A stretch of DNA of 64,000 nucleotides from Prevotellaceae bacterium (GCA_028723525.1 JAQYET010000069.1:100753-164752); one strand, 5' to 3'; shown: positions 45,799 to 55,120, numbered from the stretch's first letter. Notes: generated from the sequence alone by a model not told the origin. Translations and numbers: made by a program.

Positions 45799-45919
45799 AA
45801 GTCTCAGTTTTATAAAATTTGGTAATATCTGCAAAGATAGCAACAATAAAAATCTCATGCAAGTTTTTACGGAAAAAAATAAATGCCGCTTCCTTTAACA
45901 ATAAGGTTTTAACCATAAA

Positions 45920-47548
45920 TCAGAAAGGAACTCTCGAAACAAGCTTCAGTCGCTTTCCGTCTGTGGAATTGATGGTTATGCGCTCGCAGTGCAGCATCAG
46001 GCGGCTGCCTGGAAGCCCATACAAGGCATCCCCGACGATAGGGGCAGCCAAGCCGTCGCGGTGGGCACAGTGCACGCGCAGTTGATGAGTGCGCCCTGTT
46101 ACGGGATAAAGTGCGATGCGTGCCTTGTCTCCGTCTATTCCTATTATATTATAATGTGTCACAGCCTCGCGCCCGTTCTTCCGGTCGATAATCTGCCGCG
46201 GACGGTCGAGAGGGTTGGGGCGCATGGGCAGCGAAACCGTTCCGGTATGTTCTTTAGGTACCGGCGACACTAATGCGACATATCTCTTCTCCACCAATCG
46301 CTGTTCAAACTGCCGTTGCAGGCACTTCTGTGTCTCGGCGTTTTTTGCAAAAATGAGCAATCCCGATGTCTCCATATCAAGGCGGTGCACAACGAGTGGC
46401 TCGGTGTCATCGCTGCATTTCGCTTTCAATATGTCGAACACCGACTCACGCCTTATCTTCCCCGGCACACTCAACATTCCCGAAGGCTTGTCAACAACCC
46501 ACATATTATTGTCTTCATATACTATCGGCAACTCACGGCTCACATCGTTCTCCTGCGGATTGGGGTCAACTTCCAATCCCTGCATCATCCACGACAATAT
46601 CGGCAGACAGCGACTTCTGCACGAAGGATAGTAAGCGAGATGGTGACGTATCTCGCTTTGCGGCGACTCTCCCCACCAAAACTCGGCCATGCACAGTGGA
46701 TGCAATCCGTTGCCATAGGCATATTGCAGCAGCTTTGGAGCACAGCAGTCGCCTGCCGCCGCAGGAGGTAACGCCCCTCTGAAGTCGCTGAAGATGTCAA
46801 CGATATTCTTCACTTCGCCCCTCGCGTTCAGCATTTCGTATTGGCTGAAAAGCCAGCGTTGCAGACTGTCTGACATCTCCCTGCGTTGCCGTCGTAGCGC
46901 AGCGAGCCGCTCTTCGATACCGCGCAAAGCGTCTTCGGCACGCGCCACAATCGCGGCATGCGCTTTTTGTATTCGCTTCAGTTCGGCTTTCTGAAACTGA
47001 CTCTCGCGTATCAGTTGGCTGCGCACTTCTGGTTCGATGTTGTGCTGCATGCGTATCATGTCGCGCAACCTCTTCGACCGCTCCATCACAGCCTTGTGTC
47101 TTTCGACAGCCCTCCGCTCTTCCTCGCGACGTTCGGCGAATTCGCGCCTCAATCGCAGCGTTTCCGTATTGTGTTCGATACTGTCAATCAGTCTGTTGAC
47201 AGCCGAAATCTCCTTCTCTCTCGTTTTGAAAACACCGTCAGCCTGTTGTGCATCATACACCGGAGGAACGAACCACCCTCGGTTGTTACCGCCTTTAAGA
47301 AGTCCGCTGAAAGTAGCGAGGAAGCCAATCTCCGGCATGCCCCGCTTGTCTTTCCTGCCCGTTTCCACCACCAGCACACCGAACATCTTGCCCCGGTCGG
47401 CATCTCTCTTTATGCCCGGATGCGACTCGATGTATCTGCACACCTCTGCTACTGCTGCCTCACAGAGCGGATGCGGTTCGTAGCAGAATGGATAAGTGAA
47501 GCGCGGTGGCGGCAATAATGCTGTTTCAAGCGGATGTATCTTTTTCAT
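45920..47548 (-). CDS. RluA-family pseudouridine synthase with N-terminal extension
   Basis: 542 residues from ATG 47548. The C-terminal 220 residues hold the RluA catalytic domain: VHRLDMETSGLLIFAKN with the catalytic Asp near 387, QRLVEKRYVALV, and GRTHQLRVHCAH. The first 330 residues are an extension with a coiled-coil (about 130-250) typical of the longer Bacteroidetes members, possibly for RNA binding. Most likely target is tRNA position 32 and/or 23S rRNA 746; other uridines are possible. It stands alone. Confidence 0.9.
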   Translation of the reverse strand: MKKIHPLETALLPPPRFTYPFCYEPHPLCEAAVAEVCRYIESHPGIKRDADRGKMFGVLVVETGRKDKRGMPEIGFLATFSGLLKGGNNRGWFVPPVYDAQQADGVFKTREKEISAVNRLIDSIEHNTETLRLRREFAERREEERRAVERHKAVMERSKRLRDMIRMQHNIEPEVRSQLIRESQFQKAELKRIQKAHAAIVARAEDALRGIEERLAALRRQRREMSDSLQRWLFSQYEMLNARGEVKNIVDIFSDFRGALPPAAAGDCCAPKLLQYAYGNGLHPLCMAEFWWGESPQSEIRHHLAYYPSCRSRCLPILSWMMQGLEVDPNPQENDVSRELPIVYEDNNMWVVDKPSGMLSVPGKIRRESVFDILKAKCSDDTEPLVVHRLDMETSGLLIFAKNAETQKCLQRQFEQRLVEKRYVALVSPVPKEHTGTVSLPMRPNPLDRPRQIIDRKNGREAVTHYNIIGIDGDKARIALYPVTGRTHQLRVHCAHRDGLAAPIVGDALYGLPGSRLMLHCERITINSTDGKRLKLVSRVPF

Positions 47549-47983
47549 GAAGTTTCGTTTATCGGCGGCTAAGTTACAAAAAAACAATGAATAAGAGTAC
47601 ATTTGCACGTATTTAAATGACTGTAAATATTGATTTTATAACTATCAGCTGGGCTATTTGAAGAAAATGAAATTAAATAAAGCATTTATGCTATGATTTG
47701 AATTTTTCTGGTTGCTATTGAAAAAAAAACTATTTTTTTTATAATTTTTTTTGGCGGAAAAAACAAAAATAAATATATTTGCAGCCATGTAACAAAAAAC
47801 CTATGTGTCAAGAGGATGCAAAATGGTAGGAAAAGAGAATATCTGTTCGCAGATAAAGACAATATATAAGTGATAATATTGCTTGTCAATATTCAAGAGA
47901 TGAATAGAAAGAGAATTATAAAAATAATAACTAACCGTGTGGAGGCGTCATTGTTGGCAACTCCCTAATTAAAACTTAATTGT
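47549..47983. other. long leader and promoter region of the cytolysin-like gene
   Basis: 435 bases, very A/T-rich. Promoter TTTG (47750-47753), 20 bases, TATATTTG (47774-47781), then a 5' UTR of nearly 200 bases. It contains two hairpins: ATCTG-TTCG-CAGAT (47841-47854) and AATATTG...CAATATT (47875-47893), and two short frames (from ATG 47816 and 47823, 16-17 codons). No repeat cluster is present here. Confidence 0.6.
47750..47781 (+). promoter_or_regulatory. promoter of the cytolysin/C10 protease unit
   Basis: TTTG (47750-47753), 20 bases, TATATTTG (47774-47781). It predicts initiation near 47788 and a leader of about 195 bases. Confidence 0.7.
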
Positions 47984-49669
47984 ATGATAAATAATCTTTT
48001 TAAAAAACTTTTGCCGGTGTCGGTGGCAGTATGTGCCATGACATTGGGTTCTTGTAGTGATACCGATTTGCCCATCGATGGCTTTGAAGAAGACACACAG
48101 TCGGGAATCGCTTCTTACCTCAACAGTCTTCCGTTAGCTCCGGGCATGACCCGTGCAGGTGCTCCTATAGACCCGGATGATGGCACGCCAATACCTATTG
48201 ACGATGCAGACGAGTCTGTTGTTGAACCGGGCAAGGCAGTTCTTGAGGGTATTCCCGGCTATTGGGTAAAGACGTCACGTCGTTATAAGATGACCCAGAC
48301 CTTCGACGAGAACATTCTTTTCGACCCGACGACAGACATGCTTTATCCGGGATGCGTATTAAAGGGCAGTTCCATTGCCGACGGTACGTATGCAATGATA
48401 AGCGACTGCAAGACAGGTGATGTGACATTCTCTATCAACCTTGTTCCTGCCAACCCGCAAGAGCGAGCCGAAACATCCGCAACAATACCGAATATCCGCA
48501 AAAGCGAATATCAGGAAGTATGGAACAAGTGGGCTAACATGGACTGGAAAGAGTCGCCTGTGACAACTATAGAGAGTGTTGACAAGGTGAGTTCACAGAC
48601 AGAACTTGTTACAAAACTTGGTGCAGCGGTTAAAAGTTCGATTGCAGACGGAACCCTGAACTTCGGTTTTAACTTCAGTGGCAAGAAGAACCACATACTC
48701 GCTCGCCTCATACAGAAGTCTTTCTCCGTTTCTACCGATGCTCCTAAGAACGGTACAATATTTGAAACGGTAAACAAGGAATATCTTGATGGTTATCAGC
48801 CTGTTTATGTTTCCAACATCAACTACGGACGCATAATCTACCTCTGCATCGACACTGATGAGAAAGAGACAGACATCAATGCTGCCATAGAGTTCGCTAT
48901 GAAGAAAATCAAAGGTACGGATGTTGACATAAGTGCTGACTTGGAGACACACTACAGGAACATTCTTGCCAAGAGTGACATCCGAGTGCTGATGTTCGGT
49001 GGAGGCAAAACCTTACAGCAGGAAGTGCTCAAGGGAGACATTGATGGTTTCCAGAAATACCTCATGGCAGACATCCCGATGGAGCAGATGCACCCGATAA
49101 GTTTCTCGCTCCGTTATGCTTCCGACAACTCTCAGGCTCGTGTCGTTACAAGCAACGAGTTCACTATCACACAGCGCGACTTTGTTCCTGATTTCAGCAA
49201 GGTACGCATGACACTCCGCGTGATAGGTTTCTCCGGCTACAACGATGGTCCTTTCCCTAACCTTGACTACAAGGCAAACCTCTGGGGAAGAGTTGCCGTA
49301 AGCGTGAATGGCGAAGAAAAAGAACTCGTAAGCTATGACAGGGACAACTCTTTCTGGTTCAACTACCGTGAAACTCCGGAGGTGATGCACGAAATAACCA
49401 AAGGTGGCTATGAGACTATTGATTTCTCACGCAACCCGAATGACAACATCCAAGATTTCATCGACCACCAGAAGATAACATTCATTACCGACCTGCATAC
49501 TGCATCTCAGCCATATAACTACGACTATGGTTACACAGTATTCAACCATACTCTTGGCACCGCTTATTCGGTTTACAAGTCTGACCAGCCTGTCGTTCGC
49601 CTCGAGTGCTCTTATGGACCGATAAAGATTCATACATACGTACAGATTTACGATATGAAATTCTTCTAA
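47984..49669 (+). CDS. thiol-activated (cholesterol-dependent) cytolysin-like lipoprotein
   Basis: 561 residues. Lipoprotein signal with MTLGSCS (Cys-24). CDC-family (PF01289) marks: ILFDPTTDMLYPGCVLKG, matching the YPGALL region; PVYVSNINYGRIIYLCI, matching the conserved P-V-Y-I-S-x-V-x-Y-G-R segment; PISFSLRYASDNSQARVVTSNEF, matching the region before domain 4. The tryptophan-rich undecapeptide of Gram-positive toxins is not visible, so cholesterol binding is doubtful and the protein may act on other membranes. The C10 protease gene follows 32 bases later. Pore formation is inferred from the family, not shown. Confidence 0.85.
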   Translation: MINNLFKKLLPVSVAVCAMTLGSCSDTDLPIDGFEEDTQSGIASYLNSLPLAPGMTRAGAPIDPDDGTPIPIDDADESVVEPGKAVLEGIPGYWVKTSRRYKMTQTFDENILFDPTTDMLYPGCVLKGSSIADGTYAMISDCKTGDVTFSINLVPANPQERAETSATIPNIRKSEYQEVWNKWANMDWKESPVTTIESVDKVSSQTELVTKLGAAVKSSIADGTLNFGFNFSGKKNHILARLIQKSFSVSTDAPKNGTIFETVNKEYLDGYQPVYVSNINYGRIIYLCIDTDEKETDINAAIEFAMKKIKGTDVDISADLETHYRNILAKSDIRVLMFGGGKTLQQEVLKGDIDGFQKYLMADIPMEQMHPISFSLRYASDNSQARVVTSNEFTITQRDFVPDFSKVRMTLRVIGFSGYNDGPFPNLDYKANLWGRVAVSVNGEEKELVSYDRDNSFWFNYRETPEVMHEITKGGYETIDFSRNPNDNIQDFIDHQKITFITDLHTASQPYNYDYGYTVFNHTLGTAYSVYKSDQPVVRLECSYGPIKIHTYVQIYDMKFF

Positions 49670-49701
49670 ATACCGTATTATAAACAAAAAAGAAACAGAT
49701 T

Positions 49702-52506
49702 ATGAGAAAATTAGTATCATTGTTTTCTGTGCTTTTACTGTTCTGCATGGGAGCCTTTGCAGGTCCGGTGGATCAGTCGGAGGCACTGAAAATTGCAGGC
49801 AACTTCATGGGTTCCGGCAGCAACCTGAAGATAAATTACAAGTCATCTTATAAGATTGCACGTGCAAACCAAGCGGAACAGAACCTGTTCTATGTAATCA
49901 ATCGTGGCGACAATCAAGGTTATGTTGTTGTGGCTGCAGACAATAGGGTGATGCCGATTTTGGCATATTCAGACAAGGGTAGCCTTACGGAAGAAGACAT
50001 ACAGAACCATCCTTCGATAAAGTGGCTTTACGAAGAATACGGCAATCAGATTAAGTGGGCTATCAATAACCTGCCTGATGTGCCGTCGGATGAATATCGT
50101 AAGGTGTCTGCTGCACGTGCGGCAAACTACGAAGTAGAGATTTCGCCATTGCTCGAAGTGTCGAACGACCGTTGGACGAGACTTTCATCTCCTATCAGCT
50201 GGGGACAGAGTTGGCCGTTTAACCTGTATGCTCCTAACTATCGTTACAATGGCTATTCGTATCCAACAGTTGCCGGATGTGTGGCAACTGCAATCTGTAC
50301 GGTAATGCGTTGGCACAAATGGCCGCGTAAAGCGACCGGTTCAGTAAGTTATTATTGGAAAGGTAATTACATGGCACTGAATTTCGATGGGAACGGTTCG
50401 GAGAACGCGTCTTACGATTGGTCGCAGATGCCTTCGGGCGTTGACTCTTACGGACGTGACCGTTCTACCGGACGAAAACTGAGCGACGTGCAGGCTGATA
50501 ACATCGGTCGCTTGCTCCGAGACATCGGTTATGCCGTGCAGATGGACTACAATCCGGCTTCGTTCGGTGGCTCTGGTGCTTATGTATTCAATGCACCGCG
50601 TGTGCTCATGAACAATTTCGGCTATCGCAACACTGTTCGTTTCCTTGAGCGCAACAACTATTATCAGGCAGACTGGATGAAGAATATCCACGACGAACTC
50701 CGCGACTACGGTCCTGTGGTTTATGCAGGCTTCTCAAGCGGTGGCGGTCACTGCTTCGTACTTGATGGTTACGCTTCTAACGGATACGTACATGTGGACT
50801 GGGGTTGGAACTATTCTTCCAACGGATGGCACCTGCTCAACGTACTGCAGCCCGGTACTGAAGGCATCGGCGGAGGAAGCGGAGGATACAAAAGCAGTCA
50901 ACAGATGCTTCGCTATCTCTACCCCGACCGCGACAACGACCCCGACCCGGAACCAAATCCTAACCCAAATCCGGAACCTGACGAAGAAGAGAACGGCTCA
51001 AGCCTTTACATCTATTCGAAGGCAACACAGTCGCAACTCGCACAGGCAAACTCTCAACCTGTTACAATAACAGTGGGAAACAACAATAAGACAGCTTCTT
51101 ATTCAGGACGCCTTGCAGTGGCTATCTATCAGGATGGCGACCAGTATTCAACTATCGTAGGCACCACAAATGCCCTGATAGGCGCAAACAGTGCAAAGAA
51201 CGTCACGTTCTATGCTAACCTTGCAAATGTCAAGGCAGGCAATTACAAACTCACCGTAAACTATGCGTATGGCTCCACTTACAAGGCCATCGATGCAGAG
51301 GCAGGCAGTGTTACAATAGGAAACATCGACCCGGAACCGGATCCGCAGCCGGAACCGATAGTAGAGAAAGGTCCGGAATTGTATTCAGTGCAGAAAGTTG
51401 TTGAATATGTAACGAAAGGCACGAATACCAAAATCACCATGACAATAGCCAATGAGGGTGATGCCGCTTATAATGGCAAGTTGATGCTCTATGCCCTTGC
51501 AGAAGGCAGCAATGATGTCAATGAGGCTGTTCTCATCTCCGAAGGTAATGCAAAGATAGACAAGAGCCAGCGCGTAACATTCTCATTCTACACGAATGAT
51601 GATTTCAAAAAGCTGGAGGCGGGCAAATATTACCTTATTTCAGGATACATGCTTGATGGAGAAGAGCAGGCTGTTAAAATCAACTCTGATGAGCAGGTAT
51701 GGAAGATTGGCGAACTTACGATAAACGAGCCGGAAAATGAAGAAGAGGAAGAGGTTGTGAACGACATAAAGCTTCAGACCGTATTCTTCTATCAGGGAGG
51801 CACATATCTCGGTTCAGACAACTCAACCATACTCACAAGCAACAGCAACTTCACGGCTCGTGTTTACTTGAGGTCAATGACTGGTTTCGAAGGTCGCGTT
51901 AAGTTCTACGTCACCGACACTCAGTATGGAACTAAGAGTCTTAACAGTAATTTGGGAATAACCAAGACAATCAATCTTGCTGCAAACAGCAACGGATATG
52001 TTGACATTACTTTCCCGACACGTTATTTCACCAAGAATCGTTACTATGTGAACATCCTTTATAACACTGGCGGTTCGCAGTGGCTTTACTATCCGACAGA
52101 CGTCGTTCCGTTCTACGTTAACAATGCTGCCGGAGAATATGAAGGAAATGACGGCAACCCGACAATGGGTCCGACCTTTGACTTCGATGTATTGCCAAAT
52201 GTCAACAACAATTTCCAGTCAATAGGCTACAAAGCCGAAGGCAGTGAGATTATCAATGGCAACACTACCGGCATAAATGAGGTTGGTATGTCAGGCGATT
52301 TCTCTCTGATGCCGAGCGTTGCTACTTCCGACATTACTATCACGTCTGCAGTAGATTGCAGTGCAAGCATTTTCAATTCTCAGGGTAAACTCTTCGCTAA
52401 GTTTAACCTGAAAGTAGGCGACAACACCGTAAGTGTGGCAAATCTCACATCAGGAGTATATTTCGTGAAGATAAACGACGTTACTCTGAAATTCATCAAG
52501 AAGTAA
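49702..52506 (+). CDS. C10-family cysteine peptidase (streptopain/interpain-like) with type IX sorting tail
   Basis: 934 residues. Signal peptide MRKLVSLFSVLLLFCMGAFA, inhibitory propeptide to about 150, then the SpeB-type protease: catalytic Cys-193 in TVAGCVATAICTVMRWHKWP, His-350 in SSGGGHCFVLDGY, and VHVDWGWNYSSNGWH. SpeB itself has Cys-192 and His-340 in precursor numbering. A PDPEPNPNPNPEPDEEE linker (ca. 413-433), three adhesion-like beta domains and a C-terminal type IX sorting domain (SIFNSQGKLFAKF to LKFIKK) follow. The protein is therefore predicted to be secreted or surface-held through the type IX route. Encoded with the cytolysin-like gene. Confidence 0.93.
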   Translation: MRKLVSLFSVLLLFCMGAFAGPVDQSEALKIAGNFMGSGSNLKINYKSSYKIARANQAEQNLFYVINRGDNQGYVVVAADNRVMPILAYSDKGSLTEEDIQNHPSIKWLYEEYGNQIKWAINNLPDVPSDEYRKVSAARAANYEVEISPLLEVSNDRWTRLSSPISWGQSWPFNLYAPNYRYNGYSYPTVAGCVATAICTVMRWHKWPRKATGSVSYYWKGNYMALNFDGNGSENASYDWSQMPSGVDSYGRDRSTGRKLSDVQADNIGRLLRDIGYAVQMDYNPASFGGSGAYVFNAPRVLMNNFGYRNTVRFLERNNYYQADWMKNIHDELRDYGPVVYAGFSSGGGHCFVLDGYASNGYVHVDWGWNYSSNGWHLLNVLQPGTEGIGGGSGGYKSSQQMLRYLYPDRDNDPDPEPNPNPNPEPDEEENGSSLYIYSKATQSQLAQANSQPVTITVGNNNKTASYSGRLAVAIYQDGDQYSTIVGTTNALIGANSAKNVTFYANLANVKAGNYKLTVNYAYGSTYKAIDAEAGSVTIGNIDPEPDPQPEPIVEKGPELYSVQKVVEYVTKGTNTKITMTIANEGDAAYNGKLMLYALAEGSNDVNEAVLISEGNAKIDKSQRVTFSFYTNDDFKKLEAGKYYLISGYMLDGEEQAVKINSDEQVWKIGELTINEPENEEEEEVVNDIKLQTVFFYQGGTYLGSDNSTILTSNSNFTARVYLRSMTGFEGRVKFYVTDTQYGTKSLNSNLGITKTINLAANSNGYVDITFPTRYFTKNRYYVNILYNTGGSQWLYYPTDVVPFYVNNAAGEYEGNDGNPTMGPTFDFDVLPNVNNNFQSIGYKAEGSEIINGNTTGINEVGMSGDFSLMPSVATSDITITSAVDCSASIFNSQGKLFAKFNLKVGDNTVSVANLTSGVYFVKINDVTLKFIKK

Positions 52507-52528
52507 TATCTTTTTGACCGAAACTAAC

Positions 52529-52570
52529 GAACCGGGGTGCAGACTTTGTGCTCCGGTTCTCATTTTTTTT
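52529..52570 (+). terminator. intrinsic terminator after the C10 protease
   Basis: GAACCGG (52529-52535) pairs with CCGGTTC (52553-52559), followed by TCATTTTTTTT. It begins 22 bases after the stop codon. Confidence 0.8.
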
Positions 52571-52642
52571 ATATATATAAACCGCGAAATTATGATAATT
52601 TGGTGAAAATAAGTATCTTTGCAGGGAGAAACGTTTTTGCAA

Positions 52643-53128
52643 ATGGAATATGACAACAGTGGTGTGAGGCGACAGGACAGGTTGCTCGATGAGGCGAGTG
52701 CCGTGAAGTTGCTGCGCGAGAGTGAGTATGGGGTGCTGTCGATGATTGACGAGAACGGACTTCCGTATGCCGTGCCGGTGAACCATATATGGGATGGCGG
52801 ATCGTCGATATACATCCACTGCGCGCCGGAAGGCAGGAAACTGCGAGCCATAAAGAGCCACCCCGAGGTGAGTTTCTGCGTTGTCGGGCATACAAATCTG
52901 CTCCCTAATAAGTTCACCACCGAGTATGAAAGCATCGTGATAAGTGGCAAGGCAAGCATCGGACTGACCGAGGAGGAGCGGTGGCACGCGCTCGAACTAC
53001 TGCTCGACAAACTCTCGCCCAACGACAAGACCATCGGACTGAAATACTCCGAAAAGTCGTTCCACAGAGTAGATATTATCCGCATAGACATTGAAAAATG
53101 GAGCGGTAAGGCAAAGAGAGTAACTTAA
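52643..53128 (+). CDS. pyridoxamine 5'-phosphate oxidase-related flavin-binding protein
   Basis: 161 residues from ATG 52643; a -7 element (TATCTTTG, 52614-52621) lies 21 bases upstream. Split-barrel fold signatures: EYGVLSMIDENGLPYAVPVNH, SIYIHCAPEGRKLRAIKSHPEVSFCV, as in the NimA/PNPOx-like family. Members bind FMN and include nitroimidazole-resistance proteins; resistance cannot be inferred from this alone. The lipoprotein-like gene follows 23 bases later. Confidence 0.88.
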   Translation: MEYDNSGVRRQDRLLDEASAVKLLRESEYGVLSMIDENGLPYAVPVNHIWDGGSSIYIHCAPEGRKLRAIKSHPEVSFCVVGHTNLLPNKFTTEYESIVISGKASIGLTEEERWHALELLLDKLSPNDKTIGLKYSEKSFHRVDIIRIDIEKWSGKAKRVT

Positions 53129-53151
53129 AAATCAACAAAAAAATTGAAAGC

Positions 53152-53817
53152 ATGAAAAGCAAGATTAGAACAATGACTGCCGTTACGGTGGTGGTGGCGT
53201 TAGGATTGTTCGTTTCCTCGTGTTTAAGGAGTAACACCGGCTCGAAGAAAGCAGAGGAAGCGGAGCAGGAGAACACCGTGGCTGTGAAGAAATACGGCGA
53301 TGTTGACGCAGCGCAGATTATGGACTGCTACATCACTCAGGACGATGCCACGTGGCTGGGCGTGACCAAACGCCTCGGACTGAAGCCGAAAGGGGAGGGC
53401 ATAATGAGACAGGCAGACTTGAAAATGAACTTCTTCTCACGTGGCATTGACTATGATGCCACGACAGACAAGTTTGAAGTGGCAGAAAAAGACGGCATCG
53501 CAATAGCCGTACTGGAGCATAAGATTGACGGTGTTTCGTGGGAATTGCTGCTTGCAGACAAGGCGGAATACGATGCCGCAATGGAAAGGATGAAGGAGCG
53601 GAAGGATTATAAAGATGATGCCGAGATGATGAAACTCTATGAAAATGATGCCGACCTGAACTTTGACAAAATCTTTATGAAGGGCGTTTACGACGAGAAA
53701 CTGAGCAAGGATGCGGGCATGCGGTTGGGCACCGCCTACTATATCTTCTTCGAAGGCAAGCGAAGCGACTGTTACGTCATATCGTTCTCGCACGGAAATG
53801 GTGACATAGAAATATAA
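53152..53817 (+). CDS. predicted lipoprotein of unknown function
   Basis: 221 residues. MKSKIRTMTAVTVVVALGLF then FVSSCLRS gives a lipoprotein signal with Cys-24. The mature protein is acidic and rich in Asp and Lys, with no motif I recognise. Likely cotranscribed with the flavin-binding protein. A strong terminator follows 11 bases after the stop. Confidence 0.7.
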   Translation: MKSKIRTMTAVTVVVALGLFVSSCLRSNTGSKKAEEAEQENTVAVKKYGDVDAAQIMDCYITQDDATWLGVTKRLGLKPKGEGIMRQADLKMNFFSRGIDYDATTDKFEVAEKDGIAIAVLEHKIDGVSWELLLADKAEYDAAMERMKERKDYKDDAEMMKLYENDADLNFDKIFMKGVYDEKLSKDAGMRLGTAYYIFFEGKRSDCYVISFSHGNGDIEI

Positions 53818-53828
53818 TAATACGCGAT

Positions 53829-53872
53829 GTGGCGCAATCGAAAGATGTTTTTCCCGATTGCGCCACTGTTTT
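53829..53872 (+). terminator. intrinsic terminator
   Basis: GTGGCGCAATCG (53829-53840) and CGATTGCGCCAC (53855-53866) form a perfect 12-bp stem, followed by TGTTTTT. Confidence 0.88.
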
Positions 53873-53885
53873 TCTTTTTACCCCC

Positions 53886-53925
53886 AATCGTTCATTAGAC
53901 CGCATACTGATTATGTTCGATTGTC
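53886..53925 (+). repeat. 40-bp element, left copy of an inverted pair
   Basis: Matches the reverse complement of 59101-59140 at about 32 of 40 positions, including TCATTAGA, GATTATGT and CGATTGTC. The two copies bracket the IS, the sigma operon and the CRISPR array. Confidence 0.55.
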
Positions 53926-53940
53926 GAGAAGATTGTCCGA

Positions 53941-53981
53941 CATATTATCGAAGTCGTAGCGGGCTACGTCAAGATAATATG
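53941..53981. repeat. hairpin/cruciform-forming sequence
   Basis: CATATTATC (53941-53949) pairs with GATAATATG, with an inner CGTAGC/GCTACG stem. It lies between the terminator at 53829 and the IS. Function unknown. Confidence 0.55.
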
Positions 53982-54043
53982 GCTGATAAGATGCCGGCAA
54001 GCGGACGAAAGCAGTCGTGGAACGATACAATTAACATAATTTA

Positions 54044-55071
54044 ATGTGAGTTCGACTAATTCAGAACAGTGTAAGCTGTGTATCAATTTCCCTTTCGACA
54101 TTGATACACGGCTTTTTAGGAAACAGACAATATGCGGCAATGGCTCCCAAAGTGTTTACTATGAAATTGTGGAATGCCCTGTGTCTGGAGTGTTCTATCT
54201 GCGCGATGTTCTTGAGTTCATCATTCACTGTTTCAATGATAGCCCTTTTCCTCAGTATTACACAGTCTGCAACACTCCTCAGTGCTCCCTTCATATTGCT
54301 TTTTAGTTTAGTTATGAGCTGTATACCGTCGACGAAGAGTTTCTGGAAGAGTTCCTTACTTATATATCCTTTATCACCGATAAGTTTTCCATATATGGAA
54401 TCTACAAAAAGGCTTTGTATTCCAGAGGTTTCCTGTCGTCTACATCTCCTGGTGTTATCATAAAGCTCAGCAGTTCTCCCATCTCATTGCAAATCAAATG
54501 TAACTTGAAACCGAAGAACCATCCCATAGAGGATTTACCTCTCTGGGCAATTCCATCGAATACCTTGTGGATGTGAATCCTCTGATTGCGACATACTCTT
54601 AGAGTAGTGCTGTCTACAAAACTAATCCCGGTACACTTGCCCAAAAGTACCTTCTTAATAAACAGATAGAGAGGTATGGCAACCTCCTTTTGGAGCTCAA
54701 CGAAACGAGTATATGATACAACATTAGGAAACAAATGACGCAGATGATTGCACACTTTTTCCTGATAAAAGTGTTTTATGCAACGATAACCCGAATCATG
54801 GAAAAGGATGACGATCATCATTATTTCTGCCTTTGACATTGTAGATTCACGGTGATATTTCCGTTTATTGACCGGCTGTAGCGTATATTTTGCCATCATT
54901 GCGTCAAAAAACTTGCAGAAATCATCAGCCATATAAAATATTTCAGTAACTTTGTCCTCGGTGATCATAGCGATTTTTGTTTGTAATTCTTTGTTATTCA
55001 GTACTATAAAGATACAACAAATTTCGCTAATCACCAAATTCTTAGACACTTATATTTCGTCGAACTCGCGT
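54044..55071 (-). mobile_element. IS982-family insertion sequence (about 1028 bp)
   Basis: The transposase resembles IS982-type DDE enzymes (see the pseudogene entry). Ends: ATGTGAGTTCGAC at 54044 and, in inverted orientation, ACGCGAGTTCGAC ending at 55071, 11 of 13 matching. I see no convincing target duplication, so the exact edges are provisional. Confidence 0.75.
54061..54968 (-). pseudogene. IS982-family transposase, frameshifted
   Basis: Read from ATG 54968 (MITEDKVTEIF), the frame runs through FFDAMMAKYTLQP, the helix-turn-helix-like region, ISFVDSTTLRV with a DDE Asp, and SMGWFFGFKLHLICNEMGE, then stops at AFL near 54402. Reading one base back at the five-T run in GCCTTTTTGTAG restores VDSIYGKLIGDKGYISKE and the rest to LTLF at 54061. 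So one T is missing, or a -1 slip is needed. Family members normally have one frame, so I call it broken. An earlier in-frame ATG at 55049 is also possible. Confidence 0.8.
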
Positions 55072-55076
55072 AAAAA

Positions 55077-55120
55077 TATCTGCAAGATTTATGCTGTAAA
55101 GGTACGAAATCTTGCAGATA
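55077..55120. repeat. 14-bp perfect inverted repeat beside the IS
   Basis: TATCTGCAAGATTT (55077-55090) and AAATCTTGCAGATA (55107-55120) with a 16-base loop, 5 bases outside the IS end. It may be a terminator for transcription leaving the sigma operon, or an insertion target of the IS. Confidence 0.6.

Noticed and set aside
44993-45898. 301-residue plus-strand frame opposite the proline-rich gene
   Set aside because: Gly/Ser/Thr-rich mirror of the Pro/Glu repeats; no promoter and no recognisable motif.
47816-47875. Two 16-17 codon frames in the cytolysin leader
   Set aside because: Too short and overlapping; no ribosome-binding signal that decides for either. Kept only as a note on the leader.
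53346-53356. GCCACGTGGC palindrome considered as a second parS
   Set aside because: Lacks the outer TGTT/AACA arms and lies inside a coding region; similar short CCACGTGG sites occur by chance elsewhere (e.g. 33209, 39029).
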